Origin: Acanthochromis polyacanthus | Taxonomy: Eukaryota > Chordata > Actinopteri > Pomacentridae | Length of the DNA stretch: 64,000 nucleotides | NCBI RefSeq assembly: GCF_021347895.1 | Contig: NC_067130.1 | Span: 24,077,817 to 24,141,816, forward strand | Direction of reading: 5' to 3' | Shown: positions 12,500 through 23,176 of the stretch, piece by piece | Layout: the number at the start of each line of letters is the position of its first letter | Position numbering within the stretch: position 1 is the stretch's first letter | Made by a program: the position numbers and the translations under genes | The notes under the pieces: generated by a model | Databases searched by the model: none | What the model was told of the DNA's origin: nothing | The model's input: only the letters and a program-made list of their open reading frames with translations

Positions 12500-15335
12500 A
12501 GCAGAGGGATGTTGAGAGGGCTTTTCATACTTTGAAGCCAAATAAAAGCCCTGGTCCAGATAAAATCTGTGGCACCTTATTGAAAGGCTGTGCTAATCAA
12601 CTGGGTCATATCTTCAGTTATATTTTTAATTTGTCTTTATCCATACAGATGGTACCTAGTTTATGGAAGCAAGCACTTATTGTGCCTGTTCCTAAGGGAA
12701 GCAGGCCTAAAGTTCTTAATGATTTTAGACCGGTCGCATTGACTTCTTTGATCATGAAAACTTTTGAAAAATTGATCAAGTTTGAGCTTGTAAAGGAGAC
12801 GGAACATCTCCTCAACCCCTTCCAGTTCGCCTATAGGGCACATAGAGGAGTAAAGGATACGGTAATCGCCCTTCTGAACTTTCTTTATAAACATTTGGAG
12901 GGCAGCAAAACCCATGCAAGATTGTCTTTTATTGATTTTTCTTCAGCTTTTAATTCTATCCAACCTCACATTTTAGCAACAAGAGTGACTGAATATTTTA
13001 ATGTAAAACCTAATCTAGTGGGTTGGATTTTGGATTTTTTAACATTGAGATCTCAGAGGGAGAAAGTGAATGGCACCTTATCAGAGTTGCGTTATTCTAA
13101 TACTGGATCCCCGCAGGGCTGCTGTCTCTCTCCCTTGCTTTTTATTTTGTATACAAACGTGTCAGAGCAAATATGAGAACCAATATATTCTTACGTTTGC
13201 AGATGATACGGTGATTGTAAGTTTGTTGCAAAATATAGAAACTGGTCATGGTCCAGTCATTGATGACTTTATCACCTGGTGCGACGAATCTTATTTGTTT
13301 TTAAATGTTTTAAAAACTAAGGACATGCATATTGATTTTAGAAAGCAGGCTCCAAGCCTGTGGGAGGCATGGCCCTGCCTAATTTTCAATATTACTACTG
13401 GGCAGCAAATATCAGAAGTATGCTGTATTGGAAATACTTTTACTTGGAACTCAATCCACCTATTTGAATATCTATGGAGTCTCTTGTGGGGAATGAAACC
13501 TCCCTACCGGCAATTTTAGGTTCACCACTCCCCCTCGTCTTATCTATGTCTGGTAATAACAGAGTAGTTTGACAGTCTCTCAGAAATTGGTTTCAATTTA
13601 GGAAAAAGTTCAGTCTCCAGTCTTTCTCATTTCAAAGTCCAATTGCTGCAAATCACTTATTTACCTCATCAACTACAGATGGTGCATTTCATATATGGCA
13701 CAGAAAAGGTTTAAAATCATTTGCTGATTTATATTTTGATGGTCAATTTGCAAGTTTTTCTCAACTCTCCACCAAATTTGACATTTCTTCTGCCCATTTT
13801 TTTTCGCTTTCTCCAGATCAGACACTTTGTACAGACCATGACCGCACATTTCCCTCAAAAACCTCCTGATAATTCTGTTGATGATGTTTTATCAATTAAA
13901 CCAACCTCTAAGGGTATAATATCAGTCCTGTATAATTTAATTTCCAATTTACAAAGCCCTCCTGTAGCCACCATTAAATTACAATGGGAACAAGATCTTA
14001 ATCTTGCTTTTACTGATGAACTCTGGGACTCTATTCTTGGCCAGGTTCATACTACATCAATGTGTGCTCGTCATGCTCTTATTCAATTTAAGATTGTTCA
14101 CCATGTACACTTGTCCAAGGTTAAATTAGCACGTATTTACTCAGATGTTGACTCAAGTTGTGAGAAGTGTAGTAGTGCACCTGGTACTTTGCTTCACATG
14201 TACTGGTCCTGTCCTTCATTGGTACAATTTTGGCATTCTGTGTTTCTCACCATCTCGGAAGTTCTACAGCATGAAATTAAACCCGATCCACTATCTGCCA
14301 TTTTTGGAGTAGCCCCAGAGCTTAACCTGCCAAATACCAAATTAAAAATGTTGAAGTTCTCACTATTATTGGCCAGACGTGCTATATTACTTAAGTGGAA
14401 AGACTCTTCATCCCCTTCGCATGCACAATGGATAAAAGATATAATGTCCTGTTTAGCTCTAGAAAAAAATCAGATATACAATCTGTAGCTCTGAAACAAA
14501 ATTTTATAAATTATGGCGCCCGTTTCTCGATTTCTTTCAGAGACCTACGACTATAGTTTCTGAATAGCCCACTGTTTCCCTAGCCCCCCCCCCCCCATAT
14601 TTTTTCTTTTTCTTTTTTATTTATGTCCTTATTATTTTCTTATTTTCTTTCTTTATGTAACATGCACATTTATTATTTTAAAATCATATGTTTGCATTAA
14701 TCTTTATGAGAAAATATAAAAAAGTCCTTTGTACTTTGTATTATGTGTTGTATTGATACTTTTTGCTTAATAATAAAAAGACCTTGGAAAGAAAGCAGGC
14801 TCCGCCACAGGATCCTACTATTATCAAAGGTCAACCTGTTGAGTGTGTAAGCAGTTATAAATATTTGGGAACCTTGATTGACTCGGACTTGAGCTTTAAG
14901 GACAACAGTGAAATTGTTTGTAAGAAGGGTCATCAGCGTCTGTCCTGTCTGAGGAAGTTAGCTCGTTCTAATATTAATGTTTCTATGTTGTCTCTTTTTT
15001 ACCGAGCCTTTATCGAACTGGTTTTAGCCTTTTCTATGGTTGCTTGGTTTGGCAATGTGTCTTTGAGAAACAAAAATTCTCTACAGGAGGTGGTTAAGTG
15101 GGCGAGCAGGCTAGTGGGTCAGCCGCAGGTCTGTCTGTCAGAGCTGTACGCAGAGCAGCTACAGCGGAAAGTGAGCTCCATTCTTCAGGACTCTACTCAC
15201 CCTTTGCATGGAGACTTTCTACTTCATCATTCAGGTCGATGCTATGTGGTTCCAAAGGGGAGAACCAAGCGGTACAGAGACAGTTTTGTGCCTGCAGCTG
15301 TTGCACACTTGAACAAAAGGGGGATGGGGTCTTAA
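12500..15335 (+). pseudogene. LINE reverse transcriptase, split by an L1 insertion
   Basis: RT blocks appear in order. LKPNKSPGPDKI opens the fingers (about 12532). VPVPKGSRPKVLNDFRPVALTS is at about 12685-12750, and FIDFSSAFNSIQPH (first catalytic Asp) at about 12930-12970. GSPQGCCLSPLLFILYTN is at about 13105-13158. FADDTVIV (the catalytic Asp pair) is at about 13195-13218 after a frameshift near 13160. The coding sequence is interrupted at 13353 within FRKQAP and resumes at 14804 with PQDPTIIKG, VSSYKYLGTLIDSDLSF and a thumb/C-terminal region ending at 15335. The interruption is a 5'-truncated L1. With a frameshift plus insertion it cannot make RT. Confidence 0.85.
13354..14789 (+). mobile_element. 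5'-truncated L1 retrotransposon inserted in the LINE
   Basis: The flanks are a 14-bp direct repeat 'agaaagcaggctcc' (13340-13353 and 14790-14803), a target site duplication. The translated interior matches the C-terminal region of fish L1 ORF2, including the CCHC-like segment SSCEKCSSAPGTLLHMYWSCPSL at about 14155-14225. A long frame runs 13721-14488 after earlier breaks. The 3' untranslated region carries a C-run (14586-14595) and ends near 'aataaaaag' without a long poly(A). It is the same broad family as the L1 at 47213-52856. Confidence 0.88.
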
Positions 15336-15580
15336 TAGTAACCTCATCACCTTTTGAGGCCTTTGTAGGCCTCCATGGATCATGACTTTTTATGAAGACT
15401 GTAGATATAGTGCACCAGGTAAACGACATTTGTGTTTGTGTTTTTAATGTTTATTCTTGTGGTTGTTGTGTTTTTATTGTTTTATTCTTGTGGGTGTTTG
15501 GGATTGCTGCTTTCCCTTTTGTAAGCAAATTTACCCACGGGGTACGAATAAAGAAACCTTGAACCTTGAACCTTGGGTGC

Positions 15581-16640
15581 TGACCTTTGAGGACCACCTG
15601 CAGATAGACTGTGCAGTTCAGACACTTTTCCCCTCCAAGATACTCTGAAGTACCTTCTTGAAAGGTAGGACATGCACCAGTGGATCTTACGATCTGTAAG
15701 ATACCTAGCTCAGTGAGTGTTGCCATTTGGCTGTTAACCATGTCAAAGAGAGCTGACAGATCTAACAGTAATAGAGCTGAAGACTGTCCAGCAGCTCTAG
15801 CAGAGTACAGTGATTCTGTTACCGATAGTAGTGCAGACTTGGTGTAGTGACCTTGTTTAAAACTTGACTGATATGGGTCATACAAGTTGTTGTTAGAAAG
15901 GAAAGCAAAGACTTGGTTGAAGACAGTTTGCTGAAGTATTTTATACAGAAAGGGCAGGAGTGAAAGTGGTCTGAAGTTTTTGACTAGGGCTGGTTTGAGT
16001 TTAAATTTTTTGAGTACTGGAGTGACTTGAGCTTGCTTAAATGCAGCAGGGAACACACCTGTAGCCAATGAGGGGTTGACAGTGTGTGTTGTTGCATGGT
16101 TATGTGCTGGGGAAATGGTTTGCAAGAGGTTGGATGGTATCGGGTCCAGCGGACACATAGTGGGGCAAGAGCCCAGCAGTAGCTTGGAAACTTCTTCCTC
16201 AGTCAGAGGGGAAAACAAGGAGAGTGTGGCTCGGTTAGCTGGTAGGTGTACGGTGAGTTGATCAGGCTCAGAGAACTGGTTACTGATTGCAGAGACTTTG
16301 TCCGTGAAGAATGAGGCAAGCATGTTTGCAGTGAGCAGAGTGGAGGCTGGGGGAGGAGGTGGATGGAGAATGGGTTAAAAGCAGAGAATATCTTTCGAGC
16401 ATATGATGTGCCACAAGTCGTGTTCTGATAGAACTTGGTCTTAGCAGTTTTTAAACGGAAGGACAATCATGCTATAGTAGACTTTGATACTAGTAGAATT
16501 TGATAGTCACTGAGGTCAATGGGTTCTCTGGATTAACGCCATTTTCTCTTTGCCACTCGAAGCCACACCCTTTGCATTCAGGTTACTTCAGTGAGCCATG
16601 GACATGGGGGGAAGATATGAGCAGGTTTGGATGTTAGAGG
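15581..16640 (-). pseudogene. L2-type LINE, part 2: N-terminal half of reverse transcriptase
   Basis: In the minus strand, a connector reads AKTKFYQN at about 16445. RT blocks follow: LLLGSCPTMCPLDPIPSNLL (about 16180-16120), QAQVTPVLKK and NFRPLSLLPFLYKILQQTVFNQV (about 16030-15920), LYDPYQSSFKQGHYTKSALL, and LLLLDLSALFDMVNSQM (about 15775-15725, first catalytic Asp). The run ends at GGPQRSAP against the inserted plus-strand LINE at 15574. The 'LLLLDLSAxFDxVN' block is diagnostic of L2/Maui-type LINEs. Similarity fades near 16640, where the composite DNA transposon begins. Several frame breaks are present. Confidence 0.85.
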
Positions 16641-16954
16641 TTAGAGACTAGACACAGTTACATGGAGTTTTTTCATTCGGATTTAACTCATTTGGAGTCA
16701 ACTCATTCGGAATTAAAGGTTTGTGCTTCGCGTCTACATGGAAATATTAATTCTGAATTGCCGTTTACATGGGACCGCACGCTAATTCCCCTTCCTTCAT
16801 TTTGCTTTAAGGCTTTGGCGTTGGAAAGGATTCTGATTGGACAGGGAGTAGACGTGATGTATCCCTGTTTACCAAAAGAAAATAAACTCCATTTGCATTT
16901 CTTTTCCCCGACAACACAGAGGAACAACTAATAAGCACGCTTTTCTTTTTTTAT

Positions 16955-17117
16955 TTGAATTTTTTTTGGGGCTTTATTTGATAGGTGAAGTGAGAGACTG
17001 ACAGGAAACAGGGGAGAAGACATGCAGCAAAAGGCCATTAGTGGGAATCAAACCCAGGCTGCTGTGTCAGGGACCAGCTCCTGTACATGGTTCACTCGCT
17101 GAGCTAAAGCTGGGGAA
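16955..17117 (-). repeat. tRNA-derived SINE
   Basis: On the minus strand it starts with a tRNA-like head, 'ccccagctttagctcagcg' (A box) and 'gggtttgattcccactaa' (B box). The body 'ttgctgcatgtcttctcccc' and the terminal 'tatcaaataaagcccc' follow. This is a common percomorph SINE layout. It sits inside the DNA transposon terminus region, so it is a later insertion. Confidence 0.7.
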
Positions 17118-18483
17118 CAATTGTCTGTATAAGATGGGGAAGAAGGGGGGAAGAGGGGGAAGATAAAAAGGGGGAAAAAAACCCTGGCGTGAGTTCGAAT
17201 CCCGCTCAGAACCATATGGATAATAATTGCAATTTGTGTTTAGGTGTTGAATTCCAAGTTCTCTCAATGACAACACTCATAACTTGCTTATTCTTACAAC
17301 TACAACTAACAATGTAGAACTATAATAAAGAATGTAGGTGATTTAATTGTTGTAATGTACCTAAAGTCATCCAAATGCTATCTGTATTATGTAGTCAGAT
17401 TTACATTTGTTGTTGACATTATGACATTTAATGCCATTAAAGTTTCAACAAAGAAGAGAGATGACACACCAGTGTATGGAACTAGATGTATTTGAAACTA
17501 GATGTCACTGAAATTTCACATAACTGGACATATTTTACAACTATATTACAATAAATAAAACAACAAAAAAATGTTACAAAAACTTACAATAATGATACAT
17601 TCTGGTAAATAAAACTGCTAACACTCAAAGAAACATTCACATATGCACATTATTAAAGGAAAAAAAGAAAGAAAACCTCAGGATTTGTGAAGGTTTACTT
17701 AACTATACCTTAACAAATCCTGAAGTATTCTTCCTTTCCTTCACAACAACAATCCTCAGAGGCAAACAACTACAGAATGATTATAGGTTCAGTGGCTATA
17801 TTTTCTGCCTCATCATGTTCAATCACTGTTCCTTGCTTACAGTCTCAGTATTTGGGCAATATATTTTGCCCTCATACTGACTATGGCCAGTCTCTTGTGT
17901 GCGAAACTGTCCGCACTTCCCACAAGTATTTGAAGGTCAAATTTACCACAGATGAAGTGTGTGCTGGACTCGACACATCACTGGTGGATGAATGCGAGCT
18001 CTGGCCAGTGGCGGTGAATGAAGTACCAGGAGCAAGAGGAACCCGTGGTGTCACAGGAGGCACAATAGTCAACATTTGCAGGGTGCATGTACATGCAACT
18101 CAAGTTATGTCTTCGGTGTGAATCAGTGAACACATTTCAACAATTGATGGATGTAAAGCATAATTCACTGGTAAATTTAAAAGCACAATACTAGCAGCCT
18201 GTGGGCCTAGTTGGTAGCAGTTAGTGACTGTTGCATAAATATTTTCTAAAAAATATTGCGTTAGTATGCTACAATTAGTTCGACCTTCGATTACCTAGAC
18301 CTGTGCTTTCCCGACTTATGCTCATCGAAATGTGTGCCGTCGCTCTAAGTACTGGTGATTACGTATTTCTCAATTTTTCAGACTTAATAAATGTGTTCTG
18401 CATGAATACATAAAACTGCAAGGAATCTTAAGCAATTAGTTGAAGAAGATAGTAAATGAACACCAAAATGTGTCATTATTTAA

Positions 18484-19029
18484 CCCTTTACGCTTCAGTG
18501 CGTCGTAGGTGTACCGCCGGCGGTACACCTACTAATTTGCATAGGAATTTCAAGAATGTCCGACGGCTGCAAACCCGATTATACAAACACTATACACCGA
18601 TGGAAAGCTTAGATTCTCATGAATCCGCCGGTATAAACCACTTTCAAATGTGACTACCACAGCGGGTGAGAAAAACACATTTGTCCGACAAAAACAAATA
18701 TTCATCCATCCGCTCTCTATACACGGCTTCAACGCACACAGCGCGACTCACATTTCCGGGTTCATTATTACACACAGAAAAAACGATTCCACAAAAAATG
18801 GCCATAATCCAACTTTTTACATCCAGATGACACAAGCCAGTAAACTATTTTGTCCAAAACATGTCCTGAAGTCGGTATAAAATCCACGAATCGGTCGCTT
18901 TCAAGGAAATGCACCTCGCGATGTGCGTCCAATATTCCCTGTATTTTTCGTAATTTTTTTAATTTAAAAATAGAATATTAGCGATTTTTTTGTACTGAAA
19001 ACGGCTGGAATTGACTGAAGCTTAAAGGG
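18484..19029. mobile_element. piggyBac-like MITE
   Basis: TTAA occurs on both sides (18480-18483 and 19030-19033). The termini are inverted: left 'ccctttacgcttcagt' and right 'ctgaagcttaaaggg'. The CCC...GGG ends directly inside TTAA are the piggyBac hallmark. An internal 16-bp palindrome 'ggtgtaccgccggcggtaca' lies at about 18508-18527. It is 546 bp with no transposase. Confidence 0.8.
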
Positions 19030-19033
19030 TTAA

Positions 19034-20660
19034 AGTACTTGGCTAAAAAATAAAAATAAAAACACACCCAACACACACAATTCATTGTTGGTCAGTAAAA
19101 GTTCTTCTCAAGATTGGTGAAACTAGCAGCTGGTCTCTTAGTTTTCTACGACAATATAACCCTGCGTAAGCAGATTGCATGACTGTGTGGAGTCACCTTA
19201 ATGAATCAACGGTGCCTAAAAAACATAGGGAAAAAAACATATGAAATTACTCGTGGTTTTCAGTGAAAAAAGTCAACAGTTCAGAAACACATTCATCTAC
19301 AACTGCAGCTTTTAAATGTAAATTCTGTTACCTTCTGAGTATGAAATCCACACGAGCATCTTTGTGGCTCTGTCACGAGGGTCCTCTGGCCCCTAAGTTG
19401 CAGGGGACACTTTTCGATCTGTAACCATGAATATGAAGAAAAGAATATCGCAGACTTGTCATGCTGGTTGCTCTCTGACTATACCTTGACAAAAGTATGT
19501 AAGGAGTTGTTGTGTCAGGCATTTGTGGTCTCTCATATTACCTTATGATAGAGGTCATGCCATTTTTTTTTTTGCCTGGGGGCACCTGTTCCCAGCACTT
19601 GATGGCCAGACTCCTGTGGTAGAAAATGACCTCAGCAGCTGAGATAGCCACTCTCTGTCATCCATGGCCTTGTGTGTCTTTTTTAAAGCCATTTTCTGAA
19701 ATAACAGTGCTACAAGGCAAAATATCAAGCAATCAAAAATGTGTGATCTGCAGCAATGGCCAAATTAGGCTACTTAAGAAAACAATAATTAATATGCTAC
19801 AGCAATCGTGTAAAGCTCTTTATATTTCAAATCGGCAATCCATGACAGCACCGAATTAAAGTATGGCGACATCAGAAAGAAAAGATAATTCACAAGTATA
19901 TTTCAGGGATGAGTAAGTGTGTAAGTTAGCATGCATAACACATATGTAATTGAAGACACATCAGCATAGTTGTCCAAATTATCCGGACAGTTGGTCAGAC
20001 TAGCAAAACTTGGATTTGCCGTTCTGTTTAGAAAAACAGTTAATGCCACAGAGTTAAAACAGCATTCCTTTACTTACATTTACTTAAAGGCAGCGACCAA
20101 AATGCATATTTTCTGTGAATTTAGACACTGAAATGCTTACCTTATCTCTCGAAAACTAAGGTAAAAATAACTGACAGTTGTTTTTGTTTTATTTTTTTGC
20201 CACTTTCAGCCGCCTTGTACTTCTCCGTCAGTCTGCTCGAATGTAAACACAGAACCGGCGGTGGGGAGGGGGGATTTGAATGCCAACGCGCGATTGGTTG
20301 ATGTGATCGTCCTATCAGAGGGGGGGCAAAATATGATTCCGGGCATCAGATTAACGTGGGGGGTGAAAGATCATCAGGAGGCTCTGATTTGTCTGGAAAA
20401 GACTGAACAGGTGACGTGAGTGGTTTTCAAAAGAAAGGGCCGGGTGACGCGAGTGGTCGGAAAATGATGATTTGGGCAATGCGATTGGCCCCCCCGTGTG
20501 CGGACGAGCGGCCTCCAGGTACCGCCAAACAGCCACTCTTAGCCATAGATATACTTGATGCCTCGCCGGCCAATGAGCGATGCGTCAGTGCGCTGCCGTC
20601 TTGGAACAGGATCAAGCGGGAGTAAACAAACCAGCGATAAGCGTGTTTATCACACACCGA
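19034..20660. other. Transposon interior; GC-rich, promoter-like block at 20210-20660
   Basis: No complete gene is visible. The last 450 bases are CpG-rich, unlike the surrounding AT-rich sequence, and lie just before a THAP-domain start codon at 20678. They could be the 5' regulatory/untranslated region of the transposon gene. This is inference from composition only. Confidence 0.4.
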
Positions 20661-20677
20661 TTGCCAAAAAGCTCAAA

Positions 20678-20757
20678 ATGCCACAGTCTTGTGTGGCCTG
20701 GGGCTGCACAATACAACGCAACCCAAACACAAGGGCACAAGGAATCACATTCCACAA
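20678..20757 (+). pseudogene. First exon of a THAP-domain protein (transposon-derived)
   Basis: The 26 codons begin M-P-Q-S-C-V-A-W-G-C and end in RAQGITFHK, the N-terminal half of a THAP zinc finger: C-x4-C here, with the conserved FHKFP motif cut by the intron. A splice donor 'gtgagt' follows directly at 20758. A likely second exon starts after 'ttttcacag' near 20798 ('atttcccc...'), continuing FP, but it soon meets a stop, so the gene looks broken. THAP domains bind DNA and occur both in host regulators and in transposases of P and ISL2EU-type elements. Its position inside the composite transposon supports the latter. The rest of the protein was not found. Confidence 0.65.
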
Positions 20758-20979
20758 GTGAGTATGTCCTTTCCATTGAACTTTTCACAGATTTCCCCAG
20801 ATATTGTAGCAGAAACCCATGGTATGATACCAAGACGTTGTCAGTCTATCACTTCTTGATGTGGCTATATCTTTGGAGAAGTGCACACAGAGATGGCAAA
20901 TTGGGTTTCAGAAATGAACTCATCCTGAACTTAGAAAAGGATATATTGTTTTTGATGAGCAGTTAATGAAATCAATATT

Positions 20980-21058
20980 ATATCTAGCTTTTTTTCATGC
21001 ACGCATGGAACACAAGTAAATTGAAGAATTTAGGCATGGTTCCAACTTTGTGCCAGCT
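20980..21058. repeat. Direct repeat, left copy (about 79 bp)
   Basis: Nearly identical to 22347-22424: one substitution and one T-run length difference. The pair brackets the 21059-22346 insert. Confidence 0.9.
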
Positions 21059-22346
21059 ATGTGCTGTTATTGTTGTTCCCTTTTTATCCCCCGCCGGCCG
21101 TAGGCACGGAGGGGGGTATTGGCGTGGGCACGTCCGTCCGTATGTCCGTCCGTACGTACGTCCACATTTCGTGTCCACAGCATATCTCAGAAACTACTTG
21201 AGGGATTTCATTCATATTGCACCCAGGCCATCTCTGTATAGTATAGATGTGCCTTTTGGGGTGCATGACCTTGAACTCATTTTCAAGGTCATAGTGAGGC
21301 ACTTCAAATATTTTTTGGTTTCCGGAGCATATCTCAGAAACTACTCGAGGGATTTCATTCAAATTGCACCCAGGCCATCTCTTTATAGTATAGATGTGCC
21401 TTTTGGGGTGCATGACCTTGACCTCATTTTCAAGGTCATAGTGAGGCACTTCAAATATTTTTTGGTTTCCAGAGCATATCTCAGAAACTACTTGAGGGAT
21501 TTCACTCATATTGCACCCAGGCCATCTCTATATAGTGTAGATGTGCCTTTTGGGGTGCATGACCTTGACCTCACTGTCAAGGTCATAGTGAGGCACTTTA
21601 AATATTTTTTGGTTTCCTGATGTTATCTCAGAAACTACTTGAGGGATTTCACTCATATTGCGCACACTAAGCCTGTTGGTAATGTAGATGTGCCTTTTGG
21701 GGTACATGACCTTGAACTGATTTCAAGGTCATTGTGAGGCCCTTCAAGTATTTTTTGATTCTGTTTCTGGAGCATATGTCAGAAACTACCTGAAGTATTT
21801 CATGCATATTGCACCAACGCCACCTGTACATAATGTAGATCGGCCTTTTTTTGGTGCATGACCTTGACCTGATTGTTTTCATTGTAGTGAAGATGTATCA
21901 TTTTGTAGGTGTATCGTCCAGTATATATTATTATTTCTTGCACTCAGAGGCACTATATATAAGGCGGGGGATGTTTTAAGCGGAGCGTGTTTATTTCTCA
22001 GAGTGAGGAAAATCTATGCCTGTGAGTACTGAATTACTTACCGTTTGTGTTATTGAATTGAGCAAGTACGATGCTGTTGAGTTTGATCTTGTACTATTTT
22101 CCTTGACCGCAATGCTAACCGTTAGTATGTCAATGGGTTTTCCCATAGGAATTAGCATCAAGCTAGCGGACTTTGTTTATACGCGTATTTTCGTGTATGT
22201 CGTTACTTATTGTATTTTTCTTGTCAGTTTCAGTTTTACAGTAATTCGTGTGGAGATAATAAAGCCTGGTTTGAACCCACAAAGCGTTGTCTTTGTATGA
22301 AGACTGTTAACTATCTGCCAACTTGACAAGATGTTAGGAGGGCAGA
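21059..22346 (+). mobile_element. Unclassified insert with 147-bp tandem repeats
   Basis: The 1.29-kb segment lies between two 78-79-bp direct repeats, so it looks like an insertion with an unusually long target duplication. It opens with a GC-rich head and a run of 'cgtccgtccgta' motifs (21130-21164), then five 147-bp repeats, then a unique 3' part with 'aataaagcctggtttgaacc' at 22257-22276 as a possible polyadenylation region. The layout recalls small non-autonomous elements with tandem-repeat cores, but I cannot assign a class. Confidence 0.55.
21180..21900. repeat. Five tandem copies of a 147-bp unit
   Basis: Unit starts marked by 'catatctcagaaactact' lie at about 21180, 21327, 21474, 21621 and 21772; the first four are exactly 147 apart. 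Because 147 is divisible by three, copies 1-3 stay open as 49-residue repeats (AYLRNYLRDFI...) on the plus strand and partly on the minus strand. I read this as a by-product of period length and not as a gene. Each unit carries TGACCTTGA followed by TCAAGGTCA in the opposite sense. The second motif is lost in copy 5. Confidence 0.92.
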
Positions 22347-22424
22347 ATATCTAGCTTTTTTCATGCACGCATGGAACACAAGTAAATTGAAGAATTTAGG
22401 CATGGTTCCAGCTTTGTGCCAGCT
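22347..22424. repeat. Direct repeat, right copy (78 bp)
   Basis: Partner of 20980-21058. Sequence after the repeat differs between the copies, which defines the edges. Confidence 0.9.
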
Positions 22425-23176
22425 TTGAAAATTCTTTAGTAATAAAACACTGAAAATGAGAAAATAGAAAAACCCTCAAAATTTTTATTAACTTAATATT
22501 AACCTTCAACATAATTTCAAGATAACTGTTCAAAGATGTTAATCCCATATGGAAATGCGGCACACAAAAGGAATAATCAGTAGACTAAATAAATAAAACT
22601 TAGAAGCTGCTTATCATGGTGAGCAGAGAAACCTGACATCACATCAGGTCAACACAACAAACAGTTGCAGGAAAAGGGTCCCTAAAACTTGTTGTGCTGA
22701 TTGACACCATCTCTTTGGGAGTGTAATCAAAAGACGACCTCGTAAGCTTTGAAATGAGCATACCATGTCAAAATCTATGCATTACAAGGTAAGTTATGAG
22801 CGGAAAACTGTGTCTGTGTAATGGTCTCGCATATACCAGACGTTGGTTGTTTACAACTTCACTCCCGCTCCAAGATGGCGGCGCACTGACGCATCGCCAG
22901 CCTATGCTGGACAGTGGCGCGAGGCATCTAGTACATAGACATAATAAAGAGTAGACGCCGCTCGGGCTGCTGCGCAGCGAGAAATATGGCCGCCCTCTTG
23001 GTCCGGTCACCCGCTCCACTCAGCGCTGTTTGACAGCGCATTTAATCCATCTTAACTCTGAATATTAAACTGATTTTCACGCATTTTTATTTTTATTTTT
23101 TGCTGCAAATGTCATACATGTAGCTATGATACAGGACAAATGGTTCGGCGTATTTTAATATTCATAGCGGGATTAA

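Larger units (their letters stand above)
10876..15574 (+). mobile_element. Rex1/L2-like LINE, near full length, inserted in the L2 LINE
   Basis: A plus-strand non-LTR retrotransposon inserted head-to-head into the minus-strand L2 element. A 6-bp direct repeat 'gggtgc' flanks it (10870-10875 and 15575-15580). It carries an endonuclease region, an RT with FADD, and a 3' end with 'aataaag' followed by tandem 'ccttgaa' copies at 15547-15574, typical of target-primed elements with short-repeat tails. After subtracting the inserted L1 (13354-14789), about 3.3 kb remains, close to the size of full elements of this type. Clade assignment (Rex1 versus L2) is tentative. Confidence 0.85.

Noticed and set aside
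17040..17117. tRNA gene on the minus strand
   Set aside because: A and B boxes are present but the cloverleaf is not complete, and the sequence continues into a SINE body.
17165..17210. Second tRNA-like B box ('gttcgaatcccgc')
   Set aside because: An isolated motif with no A box or stems; at most a SINE scrap.
17777..18121. 114-codon plus-strand frame
   Set aside because: No recognisable domain; inside the transposon body and overlapped by an antisense frame. Possibly a degraded transposon exon, but not supportable.
22016..22300. 94-codon hydrophobic frame as a membrane protein
   Set aside because: It lies in the tail of the tandem-repeat insert, has no family similarity that I can see, and its composition alone explains the hydrophobicity.
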